Positions 1 to 9,671 of a stretch of DNA of 14,521 bases are shown piece after piece. The notes beneath the pieces are model-generated. The model was not told the origin of the DNA, searched no databases, and saw only the letters and a list, made by a program, of their open reading frames with translations. Origin of the DNA: Balneolaceae bacterium SMO_bin1 (GTDB lineage: Bacteria > Bacteroidota > Rhodothermia > Balneolales > Balneolaceae); the NCBI GenBank assembly GCA_003123965.1, contig NNSL01000475.1, positions 1 to 14,521 on the forward strand, in the 5' to 3' direction. Position 1 is the first letter of the stretch, and each line of letters begins with the position of its first letter. A program made the translations under genes and the position numbers.

Positions 1-2
1 AA

Positions 3-641
3 CCCGTTCAAACCCAAATGCGGGAGGGACAAACAGCCTTCAGGTTTGATATTGAAAATCCTTATACCATTGAATCGGGTGCTGCAGCAAAAACGGTTGC
101 GGTAGAATCATCAACCCTGCCAGCCCGTTACACCTATAAGGCGATACCCCGCATAAAGCCGGCAGCCTATTTAACCGCCCGCATTACCGACTGGGAATCG
201 TTAAATCTACTCCCGGGGCAAGCGAGCCTTTTCCTAAATAATTCGTATGTGGGTGATACCCAGCTCAACTTAAATTCACTACAAGATACACTCGCGTTTT
301 CGCTGGGCCGCGACGACGGCATCATCATTGAGCGTTCACAAATTGAATCGTTCGAAGAAAAAAATTTCTTTGGCAACCGGGTAACCGAAACCAAGGGCTG
401 GGAAATTACGGTCCGCAATACCAAATCGCGTCCCGTTGCCATTGAAGTCCTTGATCAGATTCCCATCTCAACCAATGAAGATATTGATGTTGAGTTGACA
501 GAAGATTCCGATGCCACCCTTGTTGAATCAACCGGCGTTTTAAAATGGACGCTGAACCTGCGGCCGGACACCTCGGGCGAAATACGATTTGTGTATGAAA
601 TCACCTATCCTGCCGGAGAACAGCTGCAGCAGAATAATTAA
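3..641 (+). CDS. DUF4139 / MuiA-like protein, C-terminal part (5' end outside window)
   Basis: The frame is open from the left edge to TAA at 639-641, so this is the last ~212 codons of a longer gene. The ATG at 18 is probably an internal methionine, because the frame stays open upstream of it. The fragment matches the C-terminal beta-rich DUF4139 domain of 'mucoidy inhibitor MuiA' family proteins: a run like AYLTARITDWESLNLLPG, then a short strand ending YVGDTQL, SLGRDDGIIIERSQI, WEITVRNTKSRPVAIEVLDQ, PISTNEDIDVEL and a closing LRFxYEITYP-type strand. The family is usually exported and of unknown biochemical role. The N-terminal DUF4140 half and any signal peptide lie outside the window. A 121-nt gap separates it from the next gene, so an operon cannot be claimed. 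Family recognition is from motif memory only. Confidence 0.8.
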   Translation, partial: PVQTQMREGQTAFRFDIENPYTIESGAAAKTVAVESSTLPARYTYKAIPRIKPAAYLTARITDWESLNLLPGQASLFLNNSYVGDTQLNLNSLQDTLAFSLGRDDGIIIERSQIESFEEKNFFGNRVTETKGWEITVRNTKSRPVAIEVLDQIPISTNEDIDVELTEDSDATLVESTGVLKWTLNLRPDTSGEIRFVYEITYPAGEQLQQNN

Positions 642-762
642 GGAGCATGCTATTATAATTCTTTTACATTCAGGGAGGAACATATTTGCAGTTAAATTAT
701 TTACTTAGGGTATAAAGTTAGTCTCATCACAATTAATCTTAACTTTTTTTAATCGCAAAGCT

Positions 763-1614
763 ATGAAAAAGCAAAATCACGTAACAAAATCCCGAGGATT
801 AAAGCTAATCAAGTTTTTAGTTCTAATTTTTGCTGTTGTTGGGTTCACTTTTTCATCAGCGCAAACACAGGATTTAGACGTACCGTACGTACCCACCCCA
901 CAACCTGTTGTGGATAAAATGCTTGATATGGCCGATGTAGGACCCGGTGACTACGTAATTGACCTTGGATCCGGTGACGGACGCATTGTGATTTCTGCTG
1001 TACAGCGTGGGGCTTACGGCCATGGCATTGATCTTGATCCGGAGCGCATTAAAGAAGCCCGCGAAAATGCCGCCGCCCAGGATTTAGGTGACGAAGTAAT
1101 GTTCTTGCAGGAAAATATTTTTGAAACTGACTTTAGTCGGGCTTCCGTTATCACCATGTATCTGCTAAACTCAGTAAATAGAAAACTGCGCCCTCACCTG
1201 CTCGAAAACTTGGAGCCCGGCACGCGCATTGTATCACACAGTTTTAATATGGGCGACTGGGAACCTGATCAGCAGGTTGAAGTTTCGCCTAACAACTCTT
1301 CACGATCGCACGATATTTATTACTGGGTTATTCCCGCCCGCGTTGATGGCAACTTGTCATGGCAAGTGAATGGAAGTAACGTAAACGTTTCTGTGAGCCA
1401 GAAATACCAAAATATTGACGTAACACCAGGCAACTCCGGCTGGAATATTTCTGAAGAAACACTGCACGGCAAACGCATCAGTTTTAAAATGAGTAACGGC
1501 AACACTACCCATTTATACAGCGGACGCGTTGAAGACGGTGAAATTACCGGTACCGTACAAATTTACGAGGGAGAAAATCATTCTATCAATCAATGGAACG
1601 CATCGCTCAATTAA
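763..1614 (+). CDS. Signal-peptide-bearing class I SAM-dependent methyltransferase (FAM173/DOT1-like fold)
   Basis: 283 aa. Residues 1-33 form a classic export signal: basic start (MKKQNHVTKSRGLK), hydrophobic core (about 15-30), and a likely cleavage site SSA-Q after residue 33. The mature N-terminus YVPTPQPVVDKML leads into SAM-binding motif I, DLGSGDGR (67-74), and an acidic post-I strand, GIDLDP (88-93). A Rossmann core runs to about residue 190. The segment YVPTP...VIDLGSGDGRIVI resembles the FAM173/ATPSCKMT lysine methyltransferases and related bacterial proteins. The last ~90 residues (GNLSWQVNGSNVNV onward) look like an extra beta-rich domain of unknown role. The substrate is unknown. 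The oddity is the export signal on an enzyme that needs cytosolic SAM. The segment may act as an uncleaved membrane anchor, or SAM binding may have been co-opted. The start is the only ATG preceding the signal sequence. Confidence 0.8.
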   Translation: MKKQNHVTKSRGLKLIKFLVLIFAVVGFTFSSAQTQDLDVPYVPTPQPVVDKMLDMADVGPGDYVIDLGSGDGRIVISAVQRGAYGHGIDLDPERIKEARENAAAQDLGDEVMFLQENIFETDFSRASVITMYLLNSVNRKLRPHLLENLEPGTRIVSHSFNMGDWEPDQQVEVSPNNSSRSHDIYYWVIPARVDGNLSWQVNGSNVNVSVSQKYQNIDVTPGNSGWNISEETLHGKRISFKMSNGNTTHLYSGRVEDGEITGTVQIYEGENHSINQWNASLN

Positions 1615-1637
1615 GCTTCTTTATTTACTGAGCTGAT

Positions 1638-2986
1638 ATGAATAACAAACAAACCGGGGGAAAGCCGCTTCCCAGCTTCACCATTCTAAGCACAATAGCC
1701 GTAATGGTTGGCGTAGTTGTGGGCATCGGTATATTTCGGCTTCCCTCAATTGTTGCGCAAAGTGCCGGCAGCCCGGTAGATTTTTTGCTTTTCTGGGTTT
1801 TTGGCGGACTTATATCCCTATTCGGCGCTTTATGTTACGCAGAAATTGCCGCGGCAAATCCCAATGCCGGAGGTGAATATCACTTTCTGCATAAAGGATA
1901 CGGATCATCTATTGCGTTTCTTTTTCATGGGGACGAATGACGGTCATTCAAACCGGCTCCATCGGTTTAGCGGCATTTATTTTGGGTGATTACGCCTCCC
2001 TCATCCTGGATTTAGGTCCTTACAGTTCTGCAATTTATGCTGCGATCACCGTAATTTTATTAACCGCGATAAACATACTAGGTACAGGCTATTCCCGCAA
2101 TGCACAGAACACGGTTACTATATTCATTCTGGGCTCATTGGTTATACTGGCCATTATTGGCAGCTTAAATAATGGGGGTACTTCATTTACGGTAGCAGAT
2201 AGCTTTACTACCCCCCAAAGTGGCTTCGGCGGGGCCATGATATTTGTATTACTTACCTACGGTGGGTGGAACGAAGCAGTGTATTTATCTGCCGAGCTGA
2301 AAGATGTCCGCAAAAATATGTCAACCGTATTAATTGGGGGTATTGGTATAATCACAACGGTGTACGTAGCTGTAAACTTTGCTTATATAAATGTACTTGG
2401 ACTAGAGGGCGTACAAAATAGCGATGCTATAGGTGTTACCCTTGTTGACACCGTGTTTGGTGGCAGCAGCTCCCTAGTTATGGCCTTGATTGTTATATTT
2501 GCGGCCCTTTCTACCGCTAATGCCACAATAATTACCGGCGCCCGAACCAACTATGCGCTTGGCCGAGATTTTGGCGTGTTAAAATATCTGGGGCGATGGA
2601 ATGCCGAACGCAATGCTCCTCAGAACGCGCTTCTCGTTCAAGGAGTTATCACCCTGCTGCTCATTTTTCTCGGTGCGTTTACCAAAGAAGCCGTATCAAC
2701 CATGGTTGATTATACCGCGCCCGTATTTTGGCTTTTTTTGCTGCTTACCACTTCAACAATCTTCATCTTCCGATCATCAAGTGACTCCCTCCCCGAAGCA
2801 CTTCCCTACAAAGTGCCTTTTTATCCGGTAACACCAATTCTTTTTCTGATTGCATGCGGATATATGCTCTATTCCAGTATTAGTTTCACAGGCATGGGTG
2901 CCATTTTCGGCATTGCAATACTGCTGGTAGGCGTACCCGTGTTGGTACTGAATCACAAAAAATTCAGCAATTCCTATCCCGATTGA
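1638..2986 (+). CDS. APC-superfamily amino acid permease, interrupted by one frameshift near 1925
   Basis: This is read as two overlapping pieces: 1638-1940 (100 aa) and the continuation in the next frame to TGA at 2984-2986. Joined, they give about 449 aa, the normal length for a 12-TM APC permease. Piece one has the TM1 signature GVVVGIGIFRLPS, TM2, and AGGEYHFLHKGYGSSIAFLF, which is the conserved cytoplasmic loop into TM3. Piece two begins MTVIQTGSIG, the expected TM3 sequence, and continues through YGGWNEAVYLSAEL in the TM6 region to a hydrophobic C-terminal half. Adding one T to the T5 run at 1921-1925 gives AFLFSWGRMTVIQTGSIG, an uninterrupted canonical sequence. This suggests a one-base undercall rather than decay. 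The protein would be an inner-membrane amino acid or amine transporter; its substrate cannot be read from sequence. It starts 23 nt after the methyltransferase stop, so the two may be co-transcribed. Confidence 0.85.
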
Positions 2987-3126
2987 TTTCACTTGCGGTA
3001 AAGCCAAGAAATGATTAGCAACTCCCTTGCCAAAACTGTATTTTTGCATGCGAGTTCCGTCAGCACATTTCAACCAATATTTAACGGACTCCACACGCAA
3101 AACTATTAATCAAAATTATTATTCCT

Positions 3127-4446
3127 TTGGAAACTGAAGCAACAGCGCGGTCAGTCAGTATAGATATATTAATAGACTTCGATGAAAACAGTTCGCTTAG
3201 CTATGCCCCCGCAGACAGGCTCAATAGCAGCCAGCGGGCGGAAGTCCGAGAATATGTGCAGAATATTCTTCGTAAGCGCTCATACCTCGATTTCCTTATC
3301 GATCATTTTTCCAATGTAAAACTTGATGGTATGAAGCCAAGCCTAAAAAACATCTTGAGGCTTGGTATCTACGATATGCTTTACATGGACAGTACACCCG
3401 ATTACGCTGCTATCAATGAGGCAGTGAATATTGCGAAGCTTCAGCTGGGCTCACGCACCGGTGATTTGGTGAACGCGATTATGCGAAACCTCCAGCGCGA
3501 AATTGACGACCTGCCTAAACCTTCGTACGAGGACCGAAACAAGCTCGTTGCTGTTACCTTTTCTCATCCCGAATGGATGGTAAAACGCTGGCGCAAACGC
3601 CTTGGTGAGCGTGAAGCATTTTCACTGATGCAGGCCAATAATAAACGGCCCGTGTATTTTGTACGTGCCAACAATCTGCGAACAAAGACGGAGAATTTTC
3701 AGCTTCGCATGACCAAAAACGATATTCCGTTTACCGTAAGTGACTGGTTGCCAGGCTATTTCGAAGTGGATTCTGTTGCACCCTTCATAAATGAAAAATG
3801 GCTTGAAAAGGGGTTCTGCCAAATCCAGGATATTGCAGCAGGTTTTGCACCCTACGTCATGGATCCAGAGCCCGGTGAAACTATTTACGATCTTTGTGCT
3901 GCCCCCGGTACAAAAAGTGTGGTAATGTCAGATTTAATGAACGGTGAAGGTGATATTTTAGCCGTCGATATTTCATCTGAACGGCTGGAAAAATTAGCGG
4001 AAAGCGCTGTGCGTTGCCACGCAGAAAATATCAAAGTGCGTCGCGGTGATGCTACTGATATTGAGCTTGAAGAAGCTGACGGCGTTCTGCTTGATGCTCC
4101 CTGCACGGGAACCGGCGTTCTGAGCAAGCGTGCTGATCTACGCTGGCGCCGTGATGAAGAAGACCTTGATTACTGCACAGAATTACAAGAACGACTTTTG
4201 AAATCTGCAGCTAAAAAAGTAAAAAAGGGCGGCCGCATTGTTTACAGTACCTGTTCACTTGAGGAAGAAGAAAACATGCAGCAGATAGAAAATTTCCTCG
4301 ACAAACACGAAAACTTTGAACTGGACACCCTGGAAGGATTTGTACCTGATGAAGTCCTTATCGAAGACGGCGCAGCGTATCAAACGTATCCTCATAAACA
4401 TGGCTGTGATGGTCATTTCGGGGTTCGCTTGATTCGAAAAAAATAA
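3127..4446 (+). CDS. rsmB: 16S rRNA (cytosine-C5)-methyltransferase RsmB
   Basis: 439 aa, close to the 429 aa of E. coli RsmB. It transfers methyl from SAM to C5 of a 16S rRNA cytosine (C967 in E. coli). Residues 1-135 form a NusB-like helical RNA-binding domain (AINEAVNIAKLQ, LVNAIMRN). Next comes the linker, with HPEWMVKRWRKRLG. The Rossmann domain has IYDLCAAPGTKS (SAM motif I), ILAVDISSERL, then DAPCTGTGVLSKRADLRWR with the release cysteine C326, and YSTCSLEEEEN with the catalytic cysteine C376. Both cysteines and their spacing match E. coli C325 and C375. The start is TTG at 3127: no in-frame ATG occurs until residue 69, inside the NusB-like domain. No obvious Shine-Dalgarno precedes it. 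A terminator-like hairpin follows at 4464-4508. Confidence 0.95.
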   Translation: METEATARSVSIDILIDFDENSSLSYAPADRLNSSQRAEVREYVQNILRKRSYLDFLIDHFSNVKLDGMKPSLKNILRLGIYDMLYMDSTPDYAAINEAVNIAKLQLGSRTGDLVNAIMRNLQREIDDLPKPSYEDRNKLVAVTFSHPEWMVKRWRKRLGEREAFSLMQANNKRPVYFVRANNLRTKTENFQLRMTKNDIPFTVSDWLPGYFEVDSVAPFINEKWLEKGFCQIQDIAAGFAPYVMDPEPGETIYDLCAAPGTKSVVMSDLMNGEGDILAVDISSERLEKLAESAVRCHAENIKVRRGDATDIELEEADGVLLDAPCTGTGVLSKRADLRWRRDEEDLDYCTELQERLLKSAAKKVKKGGRIVYSTCSLEEEENMQQIENFLDKHENFELDTLEGFVPDEVLIEDGAAYQTYPHKHGCDGHFGVRLIRKK

Positions 4447-4463
4447 GTTCTAATTAAACGAAC

Positions 4464-4508
4464 GCGGGGTAGTCCATAAAAATGGGTTTACCCTGCCCTC
4501 TTTTCTTT
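4464..4508 (+). terminator. Terminator-like hairpin after rsmB
   Basis: The arms GGGTA (4467-4471) and TACCC (4489-4493) enclose a small gt/gtt internal loop and an upper stem CCAT/ATGG (4474-4477 and 4482-4485) with an AAAA loop. The base can be extended by G4464-C4496 and C4465-G4495. The downstream tail is T-rich (cctcttttcttt) but interrupted by C, so termination may be leaky and read-through into valS is possible. Confidence 0.5.
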
Positions 4509-4541
4509 ACATAACACTGCCAGCAACTTAATTACTATATT

Positions 4542-7223
4542 TTGAGTACATCGTCACAGGATATTCCCAAGCATTTTAAACCCGGCAAGGTTGAAGAAAA
4601 ATGGTATGCCTTTTGGGATGATAATGGTTTTTTCCACTCCGAACCCGATGACCGAGAATCCTACACAGTAGTCATTCCTCCGCCCAATGTTACCGGCGTA
4701 CTGCATATGGGTCACATGCTTAATAACACTATTCAGGACGTGCTGGTCCGGCGTGCCCGTATGCTTGGCAAAAACGCCTGTTGGGTTCCCGGTACCGATC
4801 ACGCTTCAATTGCTACAGAAGCAAAAGTGGTACAGAAGCTACGCAAGCAAGGCATCACCAAAGCCGATTTAACGCGCGATGAGTTTTTGGAGTACGCCTG
4901 GGAATGGACGGACGAGCACGGTGGTATTATTCTACAACAGTTAAAAAAGTTGGGGCTTCCTGCGACTGGGAACGCACACGATTTACCCTTGAGGATGATC
5001 TGTATGAATCTGTCATCGACTGTTTTATTGAGCTCTACGAACGGGGATATATTTACCGCGGAAAGCGCATGATCAACTGGGATCCGGAGGCGCAAACGGC
5101 GCTGTCTGATGAAGAAGTAATTCACCGCGAGGTGCAGTCTAAATTCTACCACGTTGAGTATAAAGTTAAGGGTGAAGACGAAACTGTAACCATCGCCACA
5201 ACGCGGCCCGAAACTATTTTGGCCGATACGGCAGTCTGCGTTAATCCCGATGATGAGCGCTTTAACCACCTGATTGGAAAGACTGCTATCATTCCTATGG
5301 TTGAGCGTGAAGTGCCCATTATTGGGGATAAATACGTTGATCCGGAATTTGGTACCGGTTGCCTTAAAATTACCCCTGCGCATGACGCCAACGATTATGA
5401 AATTGGTCAGCGGCATGACCTCGAGATTATTGACATGCTGAATTCCGATGGCAGCTTAAGCGAAGACGCTCAATTTTACGTAGGAGAAGACCGGTTTGAA
5501 GCTCGCAAAAAAATCATCGCTGATTTAAAAGCATCGGGGCAGCTGGTAAAAACCGAAGAAATGACCAACAAGCTGGGATATTCCGAGCGGACAGACGCCG
5601 TTATTGAACCGCGCCTTTCGCTGCAGTGGTTTTGCAAAATGGATGATCTGGCCAAGCCGGCACTCGAAAATGTGGAGTCGGATAACATCGCGTTTCATCC
5701 GGCCAAAGTTTAAAAACAGCTACCGCCACTGGATGGAAAATATCCGCGACTGGTGTATTTCGCGCCAGCTCTGGTGGGGGCAGCGCATTCCGGCCTGGTA
5801 TTACGGCGATGGAGAAAATGATTACGTGATTGCAAAAACCGAAGAAGAAGCCCTCGAAAAAGCTCAAGATAAGTCAGGTAATAATATTTCATCCAATGAC
5901 TTAAAGCAGGATGAAGATGTGCTTGACACCTGGTTCTCTTCATGGCTCTGGCCCATCAGCGTATTTGACGGCATCCGTAATCCCGACAATGAGGAAATTA
6001 ATTACTACTACCCTACCGACGATCTGGTGACGGCACCTGAAATTATGTTTTTCTGGGTAGCCCGCATGATTATGGCCGGTTATGAATTCCGCGACGAAAA
6101 GCCATTCAGCAATGTGTATTACACCGGCATCGTTCGCGACAGTCAGCGCCGCAAAATGTCAAAATCGCTGGGTAATTCACCGGATCCTCTTGAGCTGATT
6201 GATCAGTATGGCGCCGACGGCGTCCGCGTGGGCATGCTGTTTTCATCACCCGCCGGAAACGACCTGCTTTTTGAAGAACAGCTTTGCGAGCAGGGCCGCA
6301 ACTTTGCCAACAAGATTTGGAATGCATTTCGGTTTCTTTCTATGAATAAGGTTGAAGACACCGAATACGCTGATACACTGCAAATTGACGAACACAATTT
6401 GGCCGACCGCTGGATGCTGGCGCGGCTGCATGAGACTATTGAAGCCGTAAACAAAAACATGGAAGCGTTTCGCATTAATGATGCGCTTCGTGAAGTCTAT
6501 TCACTGATCTGGGATGATTTCTGTGATTGGTACATTGAGTTAATTAAAGCGGACAAGCCCGGTGAAAACATACCTGCAGAGCGGCTGGCCCGCGGATTCA
6601 ACTTTTTTGAGCAGCTGATGAAGTTGCTGCACCCATTTATGCCATTTATCACCGAAGAAATCTGGCAGCGTATTCGCGATCGGGAAACAGAAGAAGCCAT
6701 TATTGTAGCCGATTGGCCCGAGCTGGATGAATCTTGTATTGTCGAAGAAGATCTGAAGGCTTTTAACGCTATTCAAAAATCTATTTCCGCTATCCGTAAT
6801 ATCCGGGCAGAATTCAACGTCAACCCCACTGCTGAAATTGATCTCCTGATTAAAGCCAAGAATGCTGAAACAGCAACAGTATATCAGAATAATGAATGGA
6901 TTTTTCGCAAGCTTCAGAATATTGGCTCCTTTGAGGTTTCAGATGATTTGCAGAAACCAGCAACATCGGCCTCGGCGGTGGTAGAAGGTTCTGAAATCTT
7001 TGTCCCGCTTGAAGGCGTTATTGATCTTGAAAAAGAGCGGGAACGAATCGAGAACGAAATTGAGCGTTTGGAAGGATTTCTGAAACAAATCAACGGAAAG
7101 CTCAATAACGATGGCTTTGTCAATAATGCCCCCGACGAAGTTGTGGAGCGCGAACGGCAAAAAAAGGAAGACACCGAAAACAACCTGGCGAAGCTGAACG
7201 AAATTTTAAGCGAAATAGGATAG
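4542..7223 (+). CDS. valS: Valine--tRNA ligase, interrupted by two single-base frameshifts
   Basis: Cytosolic class Ia synthetase that charges tRNA-Val. The full span gives about 893 aa, normal for ValRS. Pieces in order: 4542-5072 (TTG start, HIGH-type HMGH at residues 55-58, [13 protein letters not shown]); the next frame up to 5713 (CP1 editing domain with [13 protein letters not shown]); and back in the first frame to TAG at 7221-7223 ([21 protein letters not shown] at about 538-542, anticodon-binding domain, C-terminal coiled coil from [18 protein letters not shown]). The first shift lies at GGGG 4952-4955: one extra G restores [15 protein letters not shown]. The second lies at AAA 5705-5707: removing one A restores [20 protein letters not shown]. 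The two shifts cancel in phase, but stop codons lie between them (5070-5072 and 5711-5713). All motifs are intact and the gene is essential, so sequence errors are the likely cause. No in-frame ATG offers a better start. Confidence 0.93.
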
Positions 7224-7229
7224 CTATTC

Positions 7230-9500
7230 ATGTCTCAAGAGCCTGATTTTATATATGACCTTAACGAGCAGCAGCGTAAGGCTGTAACGCACAGCGGCGG
7301 TCCGCTTTTGATTGTAGCCGGTGCAGGCAGTGGCAAAACCCGCGTGCTTACCTACCGTATTGCATACCTCATTGATCAAGGCATGGCCGATCCCGGCGAA
7401 ATACTAGCGCTCACCTTCACCAACAAGGCGGCGCGTGAAATGAAAGATCGTATCCAAAACCTCATTGGCGACAGTGCGCCCCGGCTGTGGATGGGCACTT
7501 TTCACTCGGTATTTTCAAAGATTTTGCGTTTCGAGGCCGAAAAAATTGGCTTCGATTCAAATTATTCAATCTACGACACCAATGATTCGCAAAACCTGAT
7601 AAAGCAAATTCTGCGCGAGAATAACTACGATCCCAAAGACATACGCCCGCGCACGCTTCACCGCCGCATCAGTGATTCAAAAAATGAGCTGGTGCACCCC
7701 GATCAGTACCTTGAACGATTTGTGCACAGCACGCTTGATGACATCACGGCCAAAATCTATAAAATCTATGCAACGCGGCTGAAGCAAAACAATGCCATGG
7801 ATTTTGATGACCTGCTTATCAAGCCAATAGAATTGTTCAACAAGCACCCTGATGTGCTTGAAAAGTACCAGGATCGCTTTAAGCACATCCTTATTGATGA
7901 GTACCAGGATACCAACCGCGCGCAGTACACGGTAACTAAAATGCTGGCCGATAAATACCAGAATATCTGCGTGGTGGGTGATGATGCCCAAAGCATTTAT
8001 TCATTCCGCGGGGCCGACATCACCAATATCCTGAACTTTAAAAATGATTACGAAAAGGCGGTAGAAATTCCGCTCGAGCAAAATTACCGGTCTACCAAGG
8101 CCATATTAAAAGCCGCCGACTCCATCATTAAAAAGAATGAAGGCCAGCTCGACAAAACGCTTTGGACGGATAACGACACCGGTGATATGATTACCCTGCT
8201 CGAAAATTATGACGAGCGGGATGAAGCCAACAGAGTAGCCAATTACATCAACGAGTTGAAAGCACGGCGCGGATACAATTTCAATGATTTCGCTATTTTA
8301 TATCGCACGAATTACCAAAGCCGTATTTTTGAGGAAACTTTGCGACGCAAACGGGTTCCCTATCAGCTGGTGGGCGGGCTCTCATTTTACCAGCGAAAAG
8401 AAGTGAAAGACATTTTGGCGTATCTCACGCTGCTGGTAAATCCGCATGATGATACAAACCTTATTCGCATCATCAATGAACCATCACGCGGCATTGGTAA
8501 TAAATCGCTGAATGATTTAACCAGCCGTGCTCGGCAAACAGGGCAATCGCTTTGGCAAATTCTGGAAAACGTGGAGAAGGCTGATTTATACAAGCCCGCC
8601 GAGAACAGCGTGAAGCAGTTTGTAGCCATGATGAAGGAATTAAAAACGGACGTTAATAATGGCAAACCATTGCCCGACGTTGTGAAAAAGCTACTCGATA
8701 AGTCGGGCTACATGAAATCCCTGGTGGAAGAAAATTCCCCCAAATCAATGTCGCGCAGGGAGAATATCCTTGAGCTGGAAAACGCCATATCCTATTTCCA
8801 GAAAAATAATAAGAATCCAAATCTCAGTTCGTTTTTACAAGAGATCAGCCTCATCACCGATACCGATAAGTATGATGAAGAAAAACCGGCTGTTACACTA
8901 ATGACTGTTCATGCGGCCAAAGGATTGGAATTTCCAGTCGTATTTGCAGTGGGGCTCGAAGAAGACCTCTTCCCTATTGGCGGACGCGACGGTGATGAAG
9001 CCAATATTGAAGAAGAACGCCGGCTCTTTTACGTGGCAATCACCCGGGCCGAAAAAGAATTGTTCTTCAGTTATAGCCGCAGCCGATATAAATTTGGTGA
9101 AGAAAAAGCGATGATGCGCTCGCGCTTTCTTGATGAGGTGAGTTCAGATGTGGTCCGAACCGAAACCGGTTCCAGTATTAAACAGAATAAAAACAGGTTC
9201 AGTAATACAGAATCAGATTCTTCAAATAGCAACGGCAGCACCGAGATTGAGTACGATTGGAAAAAGCCGTTGTACAACAAGAATAATCGGAATACAGGCA
9301 GCGGAACAACAATTCACTACGACAGTCCCGATGAAGATCCTTTTCAGGTAGGGGCACAAGTTGAACATAACGTATTTGGAAAGGGCAAAATCATTAGTCG
9401 CAGCGGAGAAGGTGAACGAACCAAGGTCGTTGTGTTTTTTAAAGAACGTGGCCGTAAAACTCTAATGCTGCGTGCAGCAAAAATGAGTGTTGTGGGTTAG
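7230..9500 (+). CDS. pcrA: ATP-dependent DNA helicase PcrA/UvrD (SF1A)
   Basis: 756 aa, typical for PcrA/UvrD. It is a 3'-5' superfamily 1A DNA translocase acting in nucleotide excision repair, replication restart and removal of recombinase or stalled polymerase. Motifs in order: Q-motif LNEQQRKAV (11-19), Walker A GAGSGKT (31-37), motif Ia ALTFTNKAAREMKDRI, GTFHSVFSKILR, Walker B/DEAD-like LIDEYQDTNRAQY, motif III VGDDAQSIYSFRGAD, LEQNYRST, motif V VTLMTVHAAKGLEFPVVF, and motif VI ERRLFYVAITRAEKELFF. The C-terminal Tudor-like module, FGKGKIISRSGEG...TKVVVFF, is the RNA-polymerase and DNA contact domain seen in PcrA/UvrD. The linker before it is rich in S, N and T and looks disordered. ATG lies 6 nt after the valS stop, with an AGGA inside the valS end, so co-transcription with valS is likely. 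The choice between the pcrA and uvrD names is convention. Confidence 0.94.
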   Translation: MSQEPDFIYDLNEQQRKAVTHSGGPLLIVAGAGSGKTRVLTYRIAYLIDQGMADPGEILALTFTNKAAREMKDRIQNLIGDSAPRLWMGTFHSVFSKILRFEAEKIGFDSNYSIYDTNDSQNLIKQILRENNYDPKDIRPRTLHRRISDSKNELVHPDQYLERFVHSTLDDITAKIYKIYATRLKQNNAMDFDDLLIKPIELFNKHPDVLEKYQDRFKHILIDEYQDTNRAQYTVTKMLADKYQNICVVGDDAQSIYSFRGADITNILNFKNDYEKAVEIPLEQNYRSTKAILKAADSIIKKNEGQLDKTLWTDNDTGDMITLLENYDERDEANRVANYINELKARRGYNFNDFAILYRTNYQSRIFEETLRRKRVPYQLVGGLSFYQRKEVKDILAYLTLLVNPHDDTNLIRIINEPSRGIGNKSLNDLTSRARQTGQSLWQILENVEKADLYKPAENSVKQFVAMMKELKTDVNNGKPLPDVVKKLLDKSGYMKSLVEENSPKSMSRRENILELENAISYFQKNNKNPNLSSFLQEISLITDTDKYDEEKPAVTLMTVHAAKGLEFPVVFAVGLEEDLFPIGGRDGDEANIEEERRLFYVAITRAEKELFFSYSRSRYKFGEEKAMMRSRFLDEVSSDVVRTETGSSIKQNKNRFSNTESDSSNSNGSTEIEYDWKKPLYNKNNRNTGSGTTIHYDSPDEDPFQVGAQVEHNVFGKGKIISRSGEGERTKVVVFFKERGRKTLMLRAAKMSVVG

Positions 9501-9671
9501 ATTTAGGCCAAGATGCTGCATTCCCTGTCAACCTGACAATGCAATATTTCAATATGCGTATCAGTTGTTATTTTGCCAGCATTTATGACTAAATGGTAGA
9601 ATAATTACGCTTGGCCCTTTATTTGCACAGACAATAAACAAGCACAAAAAAGTATATCTAAAGTTTATTAC

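Noticed and set aside
3039..3046. TATTTTTG, a match to the Bacteroidota -7 box TAnnTTTG upstream of rsmB
   Set aside because: No TTG at the right distance for a -33 box, and a match of this length is expected by chance in AT-rich DNA.
2777..3100. 107-aa minus-strand open frame spanning the permease end and the gap before rsmB
   Set aside because: Mostly antisense to the permease, with no start signal and no motif. I treat 2987-3126 as a short non-coding gap.
4799..5416. 205-aa open frame on the minus strand across valS
   Set aside because: It lies wholly antisense to conserved ValRS sequence, has no recognisable domain, and is a shadow of the coding strand.
9541..9557. Short inverted repeat ATATT-TC-AATAT upstream of lon
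   Set aside because: Only 5 bp per arm and AT-rich. It is not a CIRCE element and nothing ties it to heat-shock control.
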